A stretch of 64,000 nucleotides of DNA from positions 41,468,976-41,532,975 of the forward strand of contig OW121742.1 in NCBI GenBank assembly GCA_933228675.1. The letters run 5' to 3'. This document shows, one piece after another, positions 14,201-29,200 of the stretch (position 1 is the first letter of the stretch; every line of letters starts with the position of its first letter). The translations under genes and the position numbers were made by a program. Under the pieces are notes generated by a model, which did not search any database, was not told the DNA's origin, and worked only from the letters and a program-made list of their open reading frames with translations. The DNA comes from Stomorhina lunata. Lineage: Eukaryota > Arthropoda > Insecta > Diptera > Rhiniidae.

Positions 14201-17200
14201 GTTTAAAAATTGTATGAAATTTTTGCATGTATGTCTGTATTTGAGGAAGAATAATTTCATACTAGAGGCAATCTGATTTTATACCCAGAAAGAGTATAAA
14301 GCTCCTATTTATAGAATAACAAAACATTTGACATTTCCGTTTCCGTGTTGTTTAAATTAAGTGCGATTTTCTTCCAACACTAAAGAGGTTAAAGTCGAAA
14401 TCCGAATTATTTGGTGATTTAAAAAAAAATAGGTTTTGATTTAAGTTTTCGGTATTAAGATTTCCAAAATTTTTTTTGGGTTAAAATTTTGTATAGAAAT
14501 TTTTTTCCAAGAGGCTGATCCATTAATTTTATCATATCTTTAGAACGGATTGTTCGGTTTTGTTGAAAATTACAGAATAGAATAACAAGTAAAAATATCT
14601 TTAAGTGCTTTTAAGAACATTTTTTGATATGATTAACAGATTCGGAGTTATCTGCACTTCATTGTTAACTTTTTTTTTCTTTAAATTTCAATTTTTTATT
14701 TTTTAAAAATTAATAAAAAATCGAAGGTGATAAAAATATACCATTTTCATTACATAATCACAAAACTGTGAATGTTTTAAATAAAACAAACTAGATTTCC
14801 TGATTTTGTTAAAAAAAAAGTAAATGAAGTGAAAAACAATGTAAAGTTTCATTAAAGCATTTTGAAAATTGTAGCCGTTACTTAATTTTTTAATTTATTA
14901 CCCTGGTCATAGGTCCCACTTCCACAAATCACTGTCCTTTTGCGAGTTCTTTAGTTTGTTTTTACCAAGTTTTTTTATGCCCAAAGTAAACAGAAACTTC
15001 AAAATTTATTTAACTAGAGACATTTTAATTATAAGGCTTAATTTACAAACAAATATATTTACAAAACAAAACTTTACCATTTTATGTTTTAGTAATTTTC
15101 ATGTATTTTAAGGATTTATTACAACTTTAAACAAAACTTTAGCAAAAACATATGAAAAACAAGTACGAAAGTATTGCTATCAGTCAAATCCGATAATATT
15201 ACACCCTAACTAGATCAAATAAAGAACTTTAGACAATTAAGAGCTTCAGTGACTTTTTCAATTATTTTAATACTAAAATTTTCAACGAAATGAAGAATAA
15301 TTTTAAATGAAAAATTTGTATAGAAAATTTTTTATATGAAAAATTTGTATAGACAATTTTTTATATGAAAAATATCTATAGAGAATTTTTAATATGCAAA
15401 ATTTGTATAGAACATTTTTTTAAATGAAAAATTTCTATGGATTTTTTTTTTATTAAAACTTTCTATAGAAAATTTCTTATATGAAATATTTCTATTGGAA
15501 ATTTTATAAATAAAAAATGTCTATAGAAAATTGTTTATATGAATAATTTCTATAGAAAATGTTTAATATGAAAAATTTATACAAAAAAACAACAACAACA
15601 ACAAATTTTTCATGTGAAAAATTTCTAAAGAAAACATTTTGTATGAAAAATTTCTATAGATAATTTTTTTAATGAAAAATTTCTACAGAAAATTTTTTAT
15701 ATGAAAAATTTTTATAGAAAATTTTTTATATGAAAAATTTTTATAAAAAATTTTTTATATGAAAAATTTTTATAGAAAATTTTCTATATGAAAAATTTTT
15801 ATAGAAAATTTTTTATATGAAAAATTCTAATAGAAAATTTTTTATATGAAAAATTTTTATAGAAAATTTTTAATATGAAAATTTCTATAGAAATTTTTTT
15901 ATGTAAAATATTTCTATTGAAAATTTTTTAAATAAAAAATTTCTATAGAAAATTTCTAATACGAAAAATTTTTATAGAAAATTTTAAATATGAAAAATTT
16001 TTATCGAAAATTTTTAATATGAAAATTTTTTTTAGAAAATTGTTTATATGAAAAATTTTAATAGACACTTTTTTATATGAAAATTTCTATAGAAATTTTT
16101 TTATGTAAAATATTTCTATTGAAAATTTTTTAAATAAAAAATTTCTATAGAAAATTTTTAATATGAAAAATTTTTATAGAAAATTTTCTATATGAAAAAT
16201 TTTTATAGAAAATTTTGTATATGAAAAATTTTTATAGAAAATTTTTTATATGAAAAATTTTTGTAAAAAATTTTTTATATGAAAAATTTTTATAGAAAAT
16301 TTTTTATATGAAAAATTTTTATATGAAAAATTTTTAAAGAAAATTTTTTATATGAAAAATTTTTATATTGATGGTCGTGGGTTCGAGTCGGGCTCAGGTT
16401 CATGTCATAAATTATTTTTTTAATTTATGATTTTTAAATTAGATGAATAAATTTTAGGAATACTGAAAAAACTATGTGACACTTAGCAGTGTGGAATGCT
16501 GCATTTTCTGTCCCGCTACGGACTTCATCAGCACACTGTGTCACCAACTGTTAGATGCCAGTAGTTAAGATCATCTATTTAACTGAATTCTTAAGCGAAA
16601 TTGAAAACGAGAATTATATTAACACTCATTTCTATTTCACCTATGACCATATGATCGATTCAGTTAGACGAACTTATCCACCATAGTTTTTTCCTTTATG
16701 TTTTGTATTCCTATCCTTTATTAATCTACATTTACTTTGTACTTTAACCAACTATCAGCTGGTAATGAAGACAAAGATTTTTGTTTTGACAAGTTTCTGT
16801 TTATTCTTTTACGTTAATGCAAATTTGAATTTAGTATCAACTTGAAAGAGTTAATGAAAACATGTAAATCGCGGTGCCCATGCAATTTAATTGAAAGAAA
16901 TTAATTTTAGTTGAACCAGAATTTATGTTGATGGTCGTGGGTTCGAGTCGGGCTCAGGTTCATGTCATAAATTATTTTTTTAATTTATGATTTTTAAATT
17001 AGATGAATAAATTTTAGGAATACTGAAAAAACTATGTGACACTTAGCAGTGTGGAATGCTGCATTTTCTGTCCCGCTACGGACTTCATCAGCACACTGTG
17101 TCACCAACTGTTAGATGCCAGTAGTTAAGATCATCTATTTAACTGAATTCTTAAGCGAAATTGAAAACGAGAATTATATTAACACTCATTTCTATTTCAC

Positions 17201-20200
17201 CTATGACCATATGATCGATTCAGTTAGACGAACTTATCCACCATAGTTTTTTCCTTTATGTTTTGTATTCCTATCCTTTATTAATCTACATTTACTTTGT
17301 ACTTTAACCAACTATCAGCTGGTAATGAAGACAAAGATTTTTGTTTTGACAAGTTTCTGTTTATTCTTTTACGTTAATGCAAATTTGAATTTAGTATCAA
17401 CTTGAAAGAGTTAATGAAAACATGTAAATCGCGGTGCCCATGCAATTTAATTGAAAGAAATTAATTTTAGTTGAACCAGAATTTATGTTGATGGTCGTGG
17501 GTTCGAGTCGGGCTCAGGTTCATGTCATAAATTATTTTTTTAATTTATGATTTTTAAATTAGATGAATAAATTTTAGGAATACTGAAAAAAACTATGTGA
17601 CACTTAGCAGTGTGGAATGCTGCATTTTCTGTCCCGCTACGGACTTCATCAGCACACTGTGTCACCAACTGTTAGATGCCAGTAGTTAAGATCATCTATT
17701 TAACTGAATTCTTAAGCGAAATTGAAAACGAGAATTATATTAACACTCATTTCGTCTAACTGAATCGATCATATGGTCATAGGTGAAATAGAAATGAGTG
17801 TTAATATAATTCTCGTTTTCAATTTCGCTTAAGAATTCAGTTAAATAGATGATCTTAACTACTGGCATCTAACAGTTGGTGACACAGTGTGCTGATGAAG
17901 TCCGTAGCGGGACAGAAAATGCAGCATTCCACACTGCTAAGTGTCACATAGTTTTTTCAGTATTCCTAAAATTTATTCATCTAATTTAAAAATCATAAAT
18001 TAAAAAAATAATTTATGACATGAACCTGAGCCCGACTCGAACCCACGACCATCAACATAAATTCTGGTTCAACTAAAATTAATTTCTTTCAAAAATTTTT
18101 ATAGAAAATTTTTTATATGAAAAATTTTTATAGAAAATTTTTTATATGAAAAATTTTTATAGAAAATTTTTTATATGAAAAATTTTTATAGAAAATTTTC
18201 TATATGAAAAATTTTTATAGAAAATTTTTTATATGAAAAATTTTAATAGAAAATTTTTTATATGAAAAATTTTAATAGAAAATTTTTTATATGAAAAATT
18301 TTCATAGAAAACTTTTTATAGAAAATTTTTCATAGAAAACTTTTTATAGAAAATTTTTAATGTGAAAAATTTTTGTAAATTTTTAATATGAAAAATTTTT
18401 ATAGAAAACTTTTTATATGAAAAATTTTTGTAAAAAATTTTTTATATGAAAAATTTCTATAGAAAATTTTTAATGTGAAAAATTTTTATAGAAAATTTTT
18501 TATATGAAAAATTTTTGTAGAAAATTTTTTATATGAAAAATTTTTATAGAAAATTTTGATAGAAAATTTTTTATATGAAAAATTTTTATAGAAAATTTTT
18601 TATATAAAAATTTTTATAGAAGATTTTTTATATAAAAAATTTTTATAGAAAATATTTTATATGAAAAATTTTTATAGAAAATTTTTTATATGAAAAATTT
18701 TTATAAAAAATTTTTTACATGAAAAATTTTTATAGAAAATTTTTTATATGAAAAATTTTTATAGAAAATTTTTTGTATGAAAAATTTTTATAGAAAACTT
18801 TTTATATAAAAAATTTTTATAGAAAGTTTTTTATATGAAAAATTTCTGTAGAAAATTCTGTATATGAAAAATTTCTGTAGAAAATTTTGTATATTAAAAA
18901 TTCCTATAAAAAAAAATTTATATGAAAAATTCCTACGTCCTAGTCCATGGCTTTGTCTAAACCCATGGCTTAGTCTTAGTGTATGTCTTAGCCTATGTCT
19001 TAGCCTATGTCTTAGCCTATGTCTTAGTATATGTCTCAGTCTATGTCTTAGTCTATGTCTTAGTCTATGTCTTAGTCTATGTCTTAGTCTATGTCTTAGT
19101 CTATGTCTTAGTCTATGTCTTAATCTATGTCTTAATCTATGTCTTAGTCTATGTCTTAGTCTATGTCTTAGTCTATGTCTTAGTCTATGTCTTAGTCTAT
19201 GTCTTAGTCTATGTCTTAGTCTATGTCTTAGTCTATGTCTTAGTCTATGTCTTAGTCTATGTCTTAGTCTATGTCTTAGTCTATGTCTTAGTCTATGTCT
19301 TAGTCTATGTCTTAGTCTATGTCTTAGTCTATGTCTTAGTCTATGTCTTAGTCTATGTCTTAGTCTATGTCTTAGTCTATGTCTTAGTCTATGTCTTAGT
19401 CTATGTCTTAGTCTATGTCTTAGTCTATGTCTTAGTCTATGTCTTAGTCTATGTCTTAGTCTATGTCTTAGTCTATGTCTTAGTCGATGTCTTAGTCTAT
19501 GTCTTAGTCTATGTCTTAGTCTATGTCTTAGTCTATGTCTTAGTCTATATCTTAGTCTATGTCTTAGTCTATGTCTTAGTCTATGTCTTAGTCTATGTCT
19601 TAGTCTATGTCTTAGTCTATGTCTTAGTCTATGTCTTAGTCTATGTCTAAGTCTATGTCTTAGTCTATGTCTTAGTCTATGTCTTAGTCTATGTCTTAGT
19701 CTATGTCTTAGTCTATGTCTTAGTCTATGTCTTAGTCTATGTCTTAGTCTATGTCTTAGTCTATGTCTTAGTCTATGTCTTAGTCTATGTCTTAGTCTAT
19801 GTCTTAGTCTATGTCTTAGTCTATGTCTTAGTCTATGTCTTAGTCTATGTCTTAGTCTATGTCTTAGTCTATGTCTTAGTCTATGTCTTAGTCTATGTCT
19901 TAGTCTATGTCTTAGTCTATGTCTTAGTCTATGTCTTAGTCTATGTCTTAGTCTATGTCTTAGTCTATGTCTTAGTCTATGTCTTAGTCTATGTCTTAGT
20001 CTATGTCTTAGTCTATGTCTTAGTCTATGTCTTAGTCTATGTCTTAGTCTATGTCTTAGTCTATGTCTTAGTCTATGTCTTAGTCTATGTCTTAGTCTAT
20101 GTCTTAGTCTATGTCTTAGTCTATGTCTTAGTCTATGTTTTAGTCTATGTCTTAGTCTATGTCTTAGTCTATGTCTATGTCTTAGTCTATGTCTTAGTCT

Positions 20201-23200
20201 ATGTCTATGTCTTAGTCTATGTCTTAGTCTATGTCTATGTCTTAGTCTATGTCTTAGTCTATGTCTTTGTGTACGTCTTAGTTTATGTCTTAGTCTATGT
20301 CTGAGTCTATGTTTTAGTCTATTTCTTAGTCTATGTCTTAGTCTATGTCTTAGTCTATGTCTTAGTCTATGTCTTAATCTATGTCTTAATCTATGTCTTA
20401 GTCTATGTCTTAGTCTATGTCTTAGTCTATGTCTTAGCCTATGTCTTAGCCTATGTCTTAGCCTATGTCTTAGTATATGTCTCAGTCTATGTCTTAGTCT
20501 ATGTCTTAGTCTATGTCTTAGTCTATGTCTTAGTCTATGTCTTAGTCTATGTCTTAGTCTATGTCTTAGTCTATGTCTTAGTCTATGTCTTAGTCTATGT
20601 CTTAGTCTATGTCTTAGTCTATGTCTTAGTCTATATCTTAGTCTATGTCTTAGTCTATGTCTTAGTCTATATCTTAGTCTATGTCTTAGTCTATGTCTTA
20701 GTCTATGTCTTAGTCTATGTCTTAGTGTATGTCTTAGTCTATGTCTTAGTCTATGTCTTAGTCTATGTCTTAGTCTATGTCTTAATCTATGTCTTAGTCT
20801 ATGTCTTAGTCTATGTCTTAGTCTATGTCTTAGTCTATGTTTTAGTCTATGTCTTAATCTAATTCTTAATCTATGTCTTAGTCTATGTCTTAGTCTATGT
20901 CTTAGTCTATGTCTTAGTCTATGTCTTAGTCTATGTCTTAGTCTATGTCTTAGTCTATGTCTTAGTCTATGTCTTAGTCTATGTCTTAGTCTATGTCTTA
21001 GTCTATGTCTTATTCTATGTCTTAGTCTATGTCTTAGTCTATGTCTTAGTCTATGTCTTAGTCTATGTCTTAGTCTATGTCTTAGTCTATGTCTTAGTCT
21101 ATGTCTTAGTCTATATCTTAGTCTATGTCTTAGTCTACGTCTTAGTCTATGTCTTAGTCTATGTCTTAGTCTATGTCTTAGTCTATGTCTTAGTCTATGT
21201 CTTAGTCTATGTCTTAGTCTATGTCTTAGTCTATGTCTTAGTCTATGTCTTAGTCTATGTCTTAGTCTATGTCTTAGTCTATGTCTTAGTCTATGTCTTA
21301 GTCTATGTCTTAGTCTATGTCTTAGTCTATGTCTTAGTCTATGTCTTAGTCTATGTCTTAGTCTATGTCTTAGTCTATGTCTTAGTCTATGTCTTAGTCT
21401 ATGTCTTAGTCTATGTCTTAGTCTATGTCTTAGTCTATGTCTTAGTCTATGTCTTAGTCTATGTCTTAGTCTATGTCTTAGTCTATGTCTTAGTCTATGT
21501 CTTAGTCTATGTCTTAGTCTATGTCTTAGTCTATGTCTTAGTCTATGTCTTAGTCTATGTCTTAGTCTATGTCTTAGTCTATGTCTTAGTCTATGTCTTA
21601 GTCTATGTCTTAGTCTATGTCTTAGTCTATGTCTTAGTCTATGTCTTAGTCTATGTCTTAGTCTATGTCTTAGTCTATGTCTTAGTCTATGTCTTAGTCT
21701 ATGTCTTAGTCTATGTCTTAGTCTATGTCTTAATCTATGTCTTAGTCTATGTCTTAGTCTATGTCTTAGTCTATGTCTTAGTCTATGTCTTAGTCTATGT
21801 CTTAGTCTATGTCTTAGTCTATGTCTTAGTCTATGTCTTAGTCTATGTCTTAGTCTATGTCTTAGTCTATGTCTTAGTCTATGTCTTAGTCTATGTCTTA
21901 GTCTATGTCTTAGTCTATGTCTTAGTCTATGTCTTAGTCTATGTCTTAGTCTATGTCTTAGTCTATGTCTTAGTCTATGTCTTAGTCTATGTCTTAGTCT
22001 ATGTCTTAGTCTATGTCTTAGTCTGTGTCTTAGTCTATGTCTTAGTCTATGTCTTAGTCTATGTCTTAGTCTATGTCTTAGTCTATGTCTTAGTCTATGT
22101 CTTAGTCTATGTCTTAGTCTATGTCTTAGTCTATGTCTTAGTCTATGTCTTAGTCTTAGTCTATGTCTTAGTCTATGTCTTTGTCTATGTCTTAGTCTAT
22201 GTCTTAGTCTATGTCTTAGTCTATGTCTTAGTCTATGTCTTAGTCTATGTCTTAGTCTATGTCTTAGTCTATGTCTTAGTCTATGTCTTAGTCTATGTCT
22301 TAGTCTATGTCTTAGTCTACGTCTTAGTCTATGTCTTAGTCTATGTCTTAGTCTATGTCTTAGTCTATGTCTTAGTCTATGTCTTAGTCTATGTCTTAGT
22401 CTATGTCTTAGTCTATGTCTTAGTCTATGTCTTAGTCTATGTCTTAGTCTATGTCTTAGTCTATGTCTTAGTCTATGTCTTAGTCTATGTCTTAGTCTAT
22501 GTCTTAGTCTATGTCTTAGTCTATGTCTTAGTCTGTGTCTTAGTCTATGTCTTAGTCTATGTCTTAGTCTATGTCTTAGTCTATGTCTTAGTCTATGTCT
22601 TAGTCTATGTCTTAGTCTATGTCTTAGTCTATGTCTTAGTCTATGTCTTAGTCTATGTCTTAGTCTGTGTCTTAGTCTATGTCTTAGTCTATGTCTTAGT
22701 CTATGTCTTAGTCTATGTCTTAGTCTATGTCTTAGTCTATGTCTTAGTCTATGTCTTAGTCTATGTCTTAGTCTATGTCTTAGTCTATGTCTTAATCTAT
22801 GTCTTAGTCTATATCTTAGTCTATGTCTTAGTCGATGTCTTAGTCTATGTCTTAGTCTATTTCTTAGTCAATGTCTTAGTCTATGTCTTAGTCTATATCT
22901 AAGACTATGTTTTTAACATCAAAATAATACATTTTTTTGTAAAATTTCCTATAAAAATAGTAAATTTTTGAACAATTTTTTATAAAAATAGGAAATTTTT
23001 GAAAAATTTCCTACAAAAATAGTAAGTATTTAAATAATTTCCTATAAAAATAGTATCTATAAAAATAGTAAATTTTTAAAAAAATTCCTGCTAAAATATT
23101 AAATTTTTAAGAAATTTCTTACAAAAAAAGAAAATTTTTGAAAGATTTCTATAAAAATAGTAAATGTTTGAAAAATTCCTATAAAAATAGTAAATTTTTT

Positions 23201-26200
23201 TAAAATTTCCTATAATAATATTATGAAAGTTACAAACGAAATGACTAACTCAATATTTTCCCAATTTTTTTAATGGTGAGATGGTGATAAAGAAAATTCA
23301 ATAAAATATGGCATAATTGCTTTGGGAGTTGCACATTAAAAAATACCTTTAACAAACGGTGATGTAGGGTGCAGAAGGTTTATTTTTAAAATGTGTTTAT
23401 ATGTATGTATGTTGACAAAAGAAAATGAAACCATTTGTTTAAGTTTATATAAAAAACTTTAAATAGAATTCAATTCAGGTGTTTTTTTGTAGAACAATAG
23501 TTTCATGGGCTTACATTTACTTAAAAAATGCTTTTCATTAGGAACTTTTTAGGTGAGATTCTAGTAAAGTTAAATACTAGGAATATAAGTACTAACAAAA
23601 CAACTGAGTACTACAAATTATATATAAATTCTAGTACTTTAAATTGACAAAAAAAATTTAATGAATTTTAGGAGCTCTTTTAGAATCTTCTTTATTGTCC
23701 CTGATTTCAATTTTTATTAAAAAAATCTCAAAAAAAAACTAAACCTTTGCATTTTATCGTCAATATCAAATTTCTTTTTTTTATTCATCCCCAAAATGTA
23801 ATCAAAATCTTCAACTTCATTCGTTTTTAATTAATTTTGAAAAACATATTGTCTAGTGCTGCAACTGCTGTTGCAAGAAAACATGAGCAATTAAATCTTG
23901 TACCAGCAACATCACTTCAAAGGATAACCAAATGTGTTATGAAAAAAAGGATTCTTTTTAGTTCTCATATCAAATTTAGTTTTCTTTGTAATTCTAAATG
24001 TTTCTTGTTTTCTTTTCCCAAGAAAAACTATAAATCTTTGCTTCTTTTTTTGATACTCGTATTTCCATCGTTTTTTACTTACTTGGAGATTTTTAAACTG
24101 ATGAGTACTACACAAACGTAAGATGATGCGATTCAAGCGAAACCAAAAGGATATTGTAGGACTGAGGTTGGCATTCAGATTCGTATTCGCTTCAACATTA
24201 CGTCCTGCATCTGAGGAGTCATAATCTGAAAAGAGGAAAAGTAGAAAGAAATAGAAGCTATTAAAGACTTGATAATTTTAATTTGAGCAAATATTGAAAA
24301 AAGTTTTAAACTTAATTTCAGTTTCAACCCATTGTGCATGATATTTAACAGGTATTATAATATCATATATTTAAATTAACTAATAAATTGTCTTGACAAT
24401 CTAAAATTGTTTACGATTGAATTAAATTCGTATTTAATATAAAATTAAAATTAATATGAAAATAAATGAAATTATAAATTCACCACATTTTTGCTTTAAG
24501 CAAATGAATTTTAGTCATTTGAATTTAATATTATAATACAACAATAAAATTAAAATAAAACTGTAAAAAATATTTAATATTTATAACAATAAATTCCTTT
24601 GAACAATAAACATTAGGGGGACTCTTTTAAAAAATCGCAATCGAAATTTTTCTATAGAAAAATTGAGCAAAGTAAAATTTTTTATAAGAAAAGTGTAACG
24701 ATACTAAAATTTTTCTAATATTGTAAATTTTTTTATAAAATTTTAATACCGTAAATTTTTGTATAGAATAATTTCAAAATCGAAAATTTTTCTATAGAAA
24801 TATTTCAACATCTTAAATTTTTCTATAGAAAAACTTAAAAATTTCTTAAAATTTTCTATAGAAAAATATTTCCTAAATTTTTCTATAAAAAAAAATTTAA
24901 TATCGTAAATATTTTTTTTGAAAAATTTAAATATCGTAAATTTTTGTACAGAAAAATTTAAATCTCGTAAATTTTTCTATAGAAAAATTTAAATCTCACA
25001 AATTTTTCCATAGAAAAATTTAAATACCGTAAATTTTTCTATAGAAATATTTCAATATCGTAAATTTTTTTATAGAAAAATTTAAATGCCGTAAATTTTT
25101 CAATAGAAAAATTTCAATATCGTAAATTTTTCAATAGAAAAATTTCAATATCGTATATTTTTCTATAGAATAATATAAATATGGTAAATTTTTCTATAGA
25201 AAAATTTGAATATCTGAAATTTCTCTTTAGAAAAATTTCAATATCGTAAATTTTTCTATAGAAGAGAAATCGTAATTTTTTTTAAAGAAATATCGTAATT
25301 TTTTTTAAAGAAAAATTTCAATATCGTAAATTTTTCTATAGAAAAATTTCAATATCTTAAATTTTTCTATAGAAAAATTTCAATATCGTAAATTTTTTTA
25401 TAGACAAATTTCTCTATAGAAAAATTTCAATAGCGGAAATTTTTCTATAGAAAAATTATAATATCGTAAATTTTTCTATAGAAAAATTTGAATATATGAA
25501 AATTTCAGAAAAATTTCAATTTCGCAAATTTTTCTATAGAAAAATTTCAATATCGTAAATTTTTCTATAGAAAAATTTTAATACATAAATTTTTCTACAA
25601 AAATATTTGAATATCTTTAATTTTTCTACAGAAAAACTTTAAAATTTCTTATATTTTTCTACAGAAAAATCTGAATATCGTAAAATTTTCTATGGAAAAA
25701 TTTTAATATAGTAAATTTTTCGATAGAAAAATTTGAATATCGCAAATTTCTATATAGAAAAATTTGAACATAGTAAATTTTTCTACAGAAAACTTTCAAT
25801 ATCGTAAATTTTTCTACAGAAAAATTTCATTCATTTTTCTATACAAAAATGTCCATAACGTAAATTTTTCTATATAAAAATTTCCATATCGTAAATTTTT
25901 CTATATAAAAATTTCCATATCGTAAATTTTTCTATAGAAAAATTTCCATATCGTAAATTTTTCTATAGAAAAATTTCCATATCGTAAATTTTTCTATAGA
26001 AAAATTTCAATGTCGTAAATTTTTCTATAAAAAAATATCAATATCGTAAATTTTTCTATAAAAACAAATCAATATCATAAATTTTTCTATAAAAAAATTT
26101 CAAATTTCATAAAAATTTCAAATTTCAAAAAATTTCAAATTTCATAAAAATTTCAAATTTCATAAATTTTTCTATAGAAAAATTTTAATTTCATAAATTT

Positions 26201-29200
26201 TTCTATAGAAAAATTTTGATATCATAAATTTTTCTATAAAAAATTTCAATATCGTAAATTTTTCTATAGAAAAATTTCAATATCGTAAATTTTTCTATAG
26301 AAAAATTTCAATATCGTAAATTTTTCTATAAAAAAGTTTCAATATCGTAAATTTTTCTATAGAAACATTTCAATATCGTAAATTTTTCTATAGAAAAATG
26401 TCTATCTTTAATTTTTCTACAGAAAAAGTTCAAAATTTCTAGAAAAATATCGATATTAATATTCTTCTATAGACAAAATTTACGATATTCATTATAGAAT
26501 AGGAATTTTTAATAGAAAAATTACGATTTTAGTTTTTTCTAAAGAAAAATTTACGATATTAAAATTTTTCTACAGAAAAATTTACGATATTGAAATTTTT
26601 CTATGGAAAAATTTACGATACTAAAATTTTTTTGTAAAAAAATTAACGATAGTGAAATTTTGTAAGAGAAAAGCTTACGATATTAAAATTCTTCTATTGA
26701 AAAATTTACTTTTTTGAAATATTTCTATATATAATTTTACGATATTAAAATTTTTCAATAGAAAAATTTACGATATTGAAATCTTTTTATAGAAAAATTT
26801 ATGACATTGAAATTTTTTTATCGAAATATTTACGATATTGAAATTTTTCTATAAAAAAATTTACAATATTGACATTTTTCTATAGAAAAATTTGCGATAT
26901 TGAAATTTTTCCTTAGTAAATTAGCAAAATTAACGACATTGAATTGTTTCTATAGAAAAATGTAAAATATTGCGATATTTAAAAAATTCTTGTATACAAA
27001 TTATAGATATCCTATAGAAAAAATACTGTAGTATTGACATTTTTCAATTGAAAAATTGACGATATTCAAATTTTTCAAAAGAAAAATTTACGATACTGAA
27101 ATTTTTCTAGTGAAAAATTTACAATATTAAAATTTTTCTATGGAAAAATTTACGATATTAAAATTTTTCTATAGAAAAATTTACGATATTGAAATTTTTC
27201 TATAAAAAAATTTACGATATTAAAATTTTTCTATAGAAAAATTTACGATATTGAAATTTTTCTATAGAAATATTTAAGATATTAAAATTCTTTTATCAAA
27301 AAATTTAAGTTATTGAAATTTTTCTATAGAAAAATTTAAGATATTGAAGTTTTTCTATAAAATTTTACGATATTGAGATTGTTTTTATTTTAAGGGATCA
27401 TCTTAATAGACAAATTTCAGTATCTCTAAAAGCAAAATTTCATATTCAATATTTTAAAGGTAGAATTAACTAAATAGCTAAAAGTCATAAATAAAAAGTT
27501 TTTTATTAAAAATTCTTTTTAATTGATATTTTGCTAAAATTGTTTTTACAATTTTCTATTACAAATTTTACTGTGGTTCACCCTTGAGGGTTATTTGCTA
27601 AAATATTTGTATAGCAATATAAATTTTTGTTTTACAAAAAATTGTAACTTACTTTGCTGCAGCAGATGAGCCTCGTCACGTTGATTTGTCATTGGACTTT
27701 GACAGGTTGAACTGGAATTTGTGGAATCTATCGATTCATCAATGTTGCAACGTGTGATGCCAGCCTGCAAGAACAAAAACAACAACAAAGATACAAATTT
27801 TATAAAAATATATGAAATTTTGTGAATTGAATTTTAATTATTTTAGAAGAATTCTTATGTGCAAAAATTGTTTATTTTATTAAAACCTTAAAATTGGCTT
27901 TCAAAAATAATGGAATTTTAATTAAATATTTAGTCTTAAAAAAAAATTTAAATTAAATTTAAATTTAAAATATCTCTAAGTAGCCTTATCTGTATTTAAG
28001 CACAGTTTTAAGGCTTAAGAGATTTTTTTGGGACAACTTTGTCTTTTTAATTATTATGGTAATTAAAATTACCAAAGGATTAGTTACTTGATTCATAGTT
28101 CAAGTAAAAGTTTCTGGTTTATTCCTAGTATTTGCTTTCATTTGCATAAATTTAATATGTTTCTATCTTTATTAGAACCAGAATCCAAATAAAAAGTATT
28201 TGACACTTATCCCTTATACTGATATGAACTGAGTTCTTAGAAGAGCATATTGACTAAATTCAGATTAAATTATACAAAAATTTACATGTATACTTCATGT
28301 ATTTGTGTAGCAGAGCGACAGTATTACCATTTCATTCACCACTTGAGAATGGACCCTAAAGAATATATTGATATTTTTATGCAAAAAATAAAAATATGGT
28401 CCTACTTCTTTGATTAATATCAACATCAAAAATTATACTACAACACCTGAATCGGTAAAACTGACTCGACGTAACTTAATTTTTATGGGGTACTGTAAAC
28501 TACATATGAGCGCCATTTCGCTTGCCCTTTGAAAATAATCTTTAAAGGATATAAATTTCAAAAATTTTGTTGATGATTAAAAATGTATATTTTGTTATCA
28601 AAATTTGCTGTTTTAAAACGTTTCTATTGGAAATTTTGTCGTTATAAAAACTAAACAAATATTTACGATTGACATTTTTTCTTTAAAAATTTTTTTTTTT
28701 TTTTTAAATGTAACAATAGTGAAATTTTTCTAATATTCTTAATTTTTTTTATAAAATTTTAATACCGTAAATTTTTGTATAGAATAATTTCAAAATCGAA
28801 AATTTTTCTATACAAAAACTTAAAAATTTCTTAAATTTTTCTATAGAAAAAAATTTTCTAAATTTTTCTATAAAAAAAAATTTAATATCGTAAATTTTTC
28901 TTTAGAAAAATTTAAATATCGTAAATTTTTGTACAGAAAAATTTAAACCTCGTCAATTTTTCTATAGAAAAATTTAAATCTCATAAATTTTTCTATAGAA
29001 AAATTTAAATACCGTAAATTTTTCTATAGAAATATTTCAATATCGTAAATTTTTCTATAGAAAAATTTGAATATCTGAAATTTCTCTTTAGAAAAATTTC
29101 AATATCGTAAATTTTTCTATAGAAGAGAAATCGTAATTTTTTTTATAGAAATATCGTAATTTTTTTTAAAGAAAAATTTCAATATCGTTAAGTTTTCTAT

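Noticed and set aside
18864..22916. 1,350-codon open frame of a Cys-Leu-Ser-Leu repeat (plus strand), and a 223-codon frame beside it
   Set aside because: It is produced by a stop-free 12-bp tandem unit whose length is a multiple of 3. There is no splice context, no codon constraint and no non-repetitive domain.
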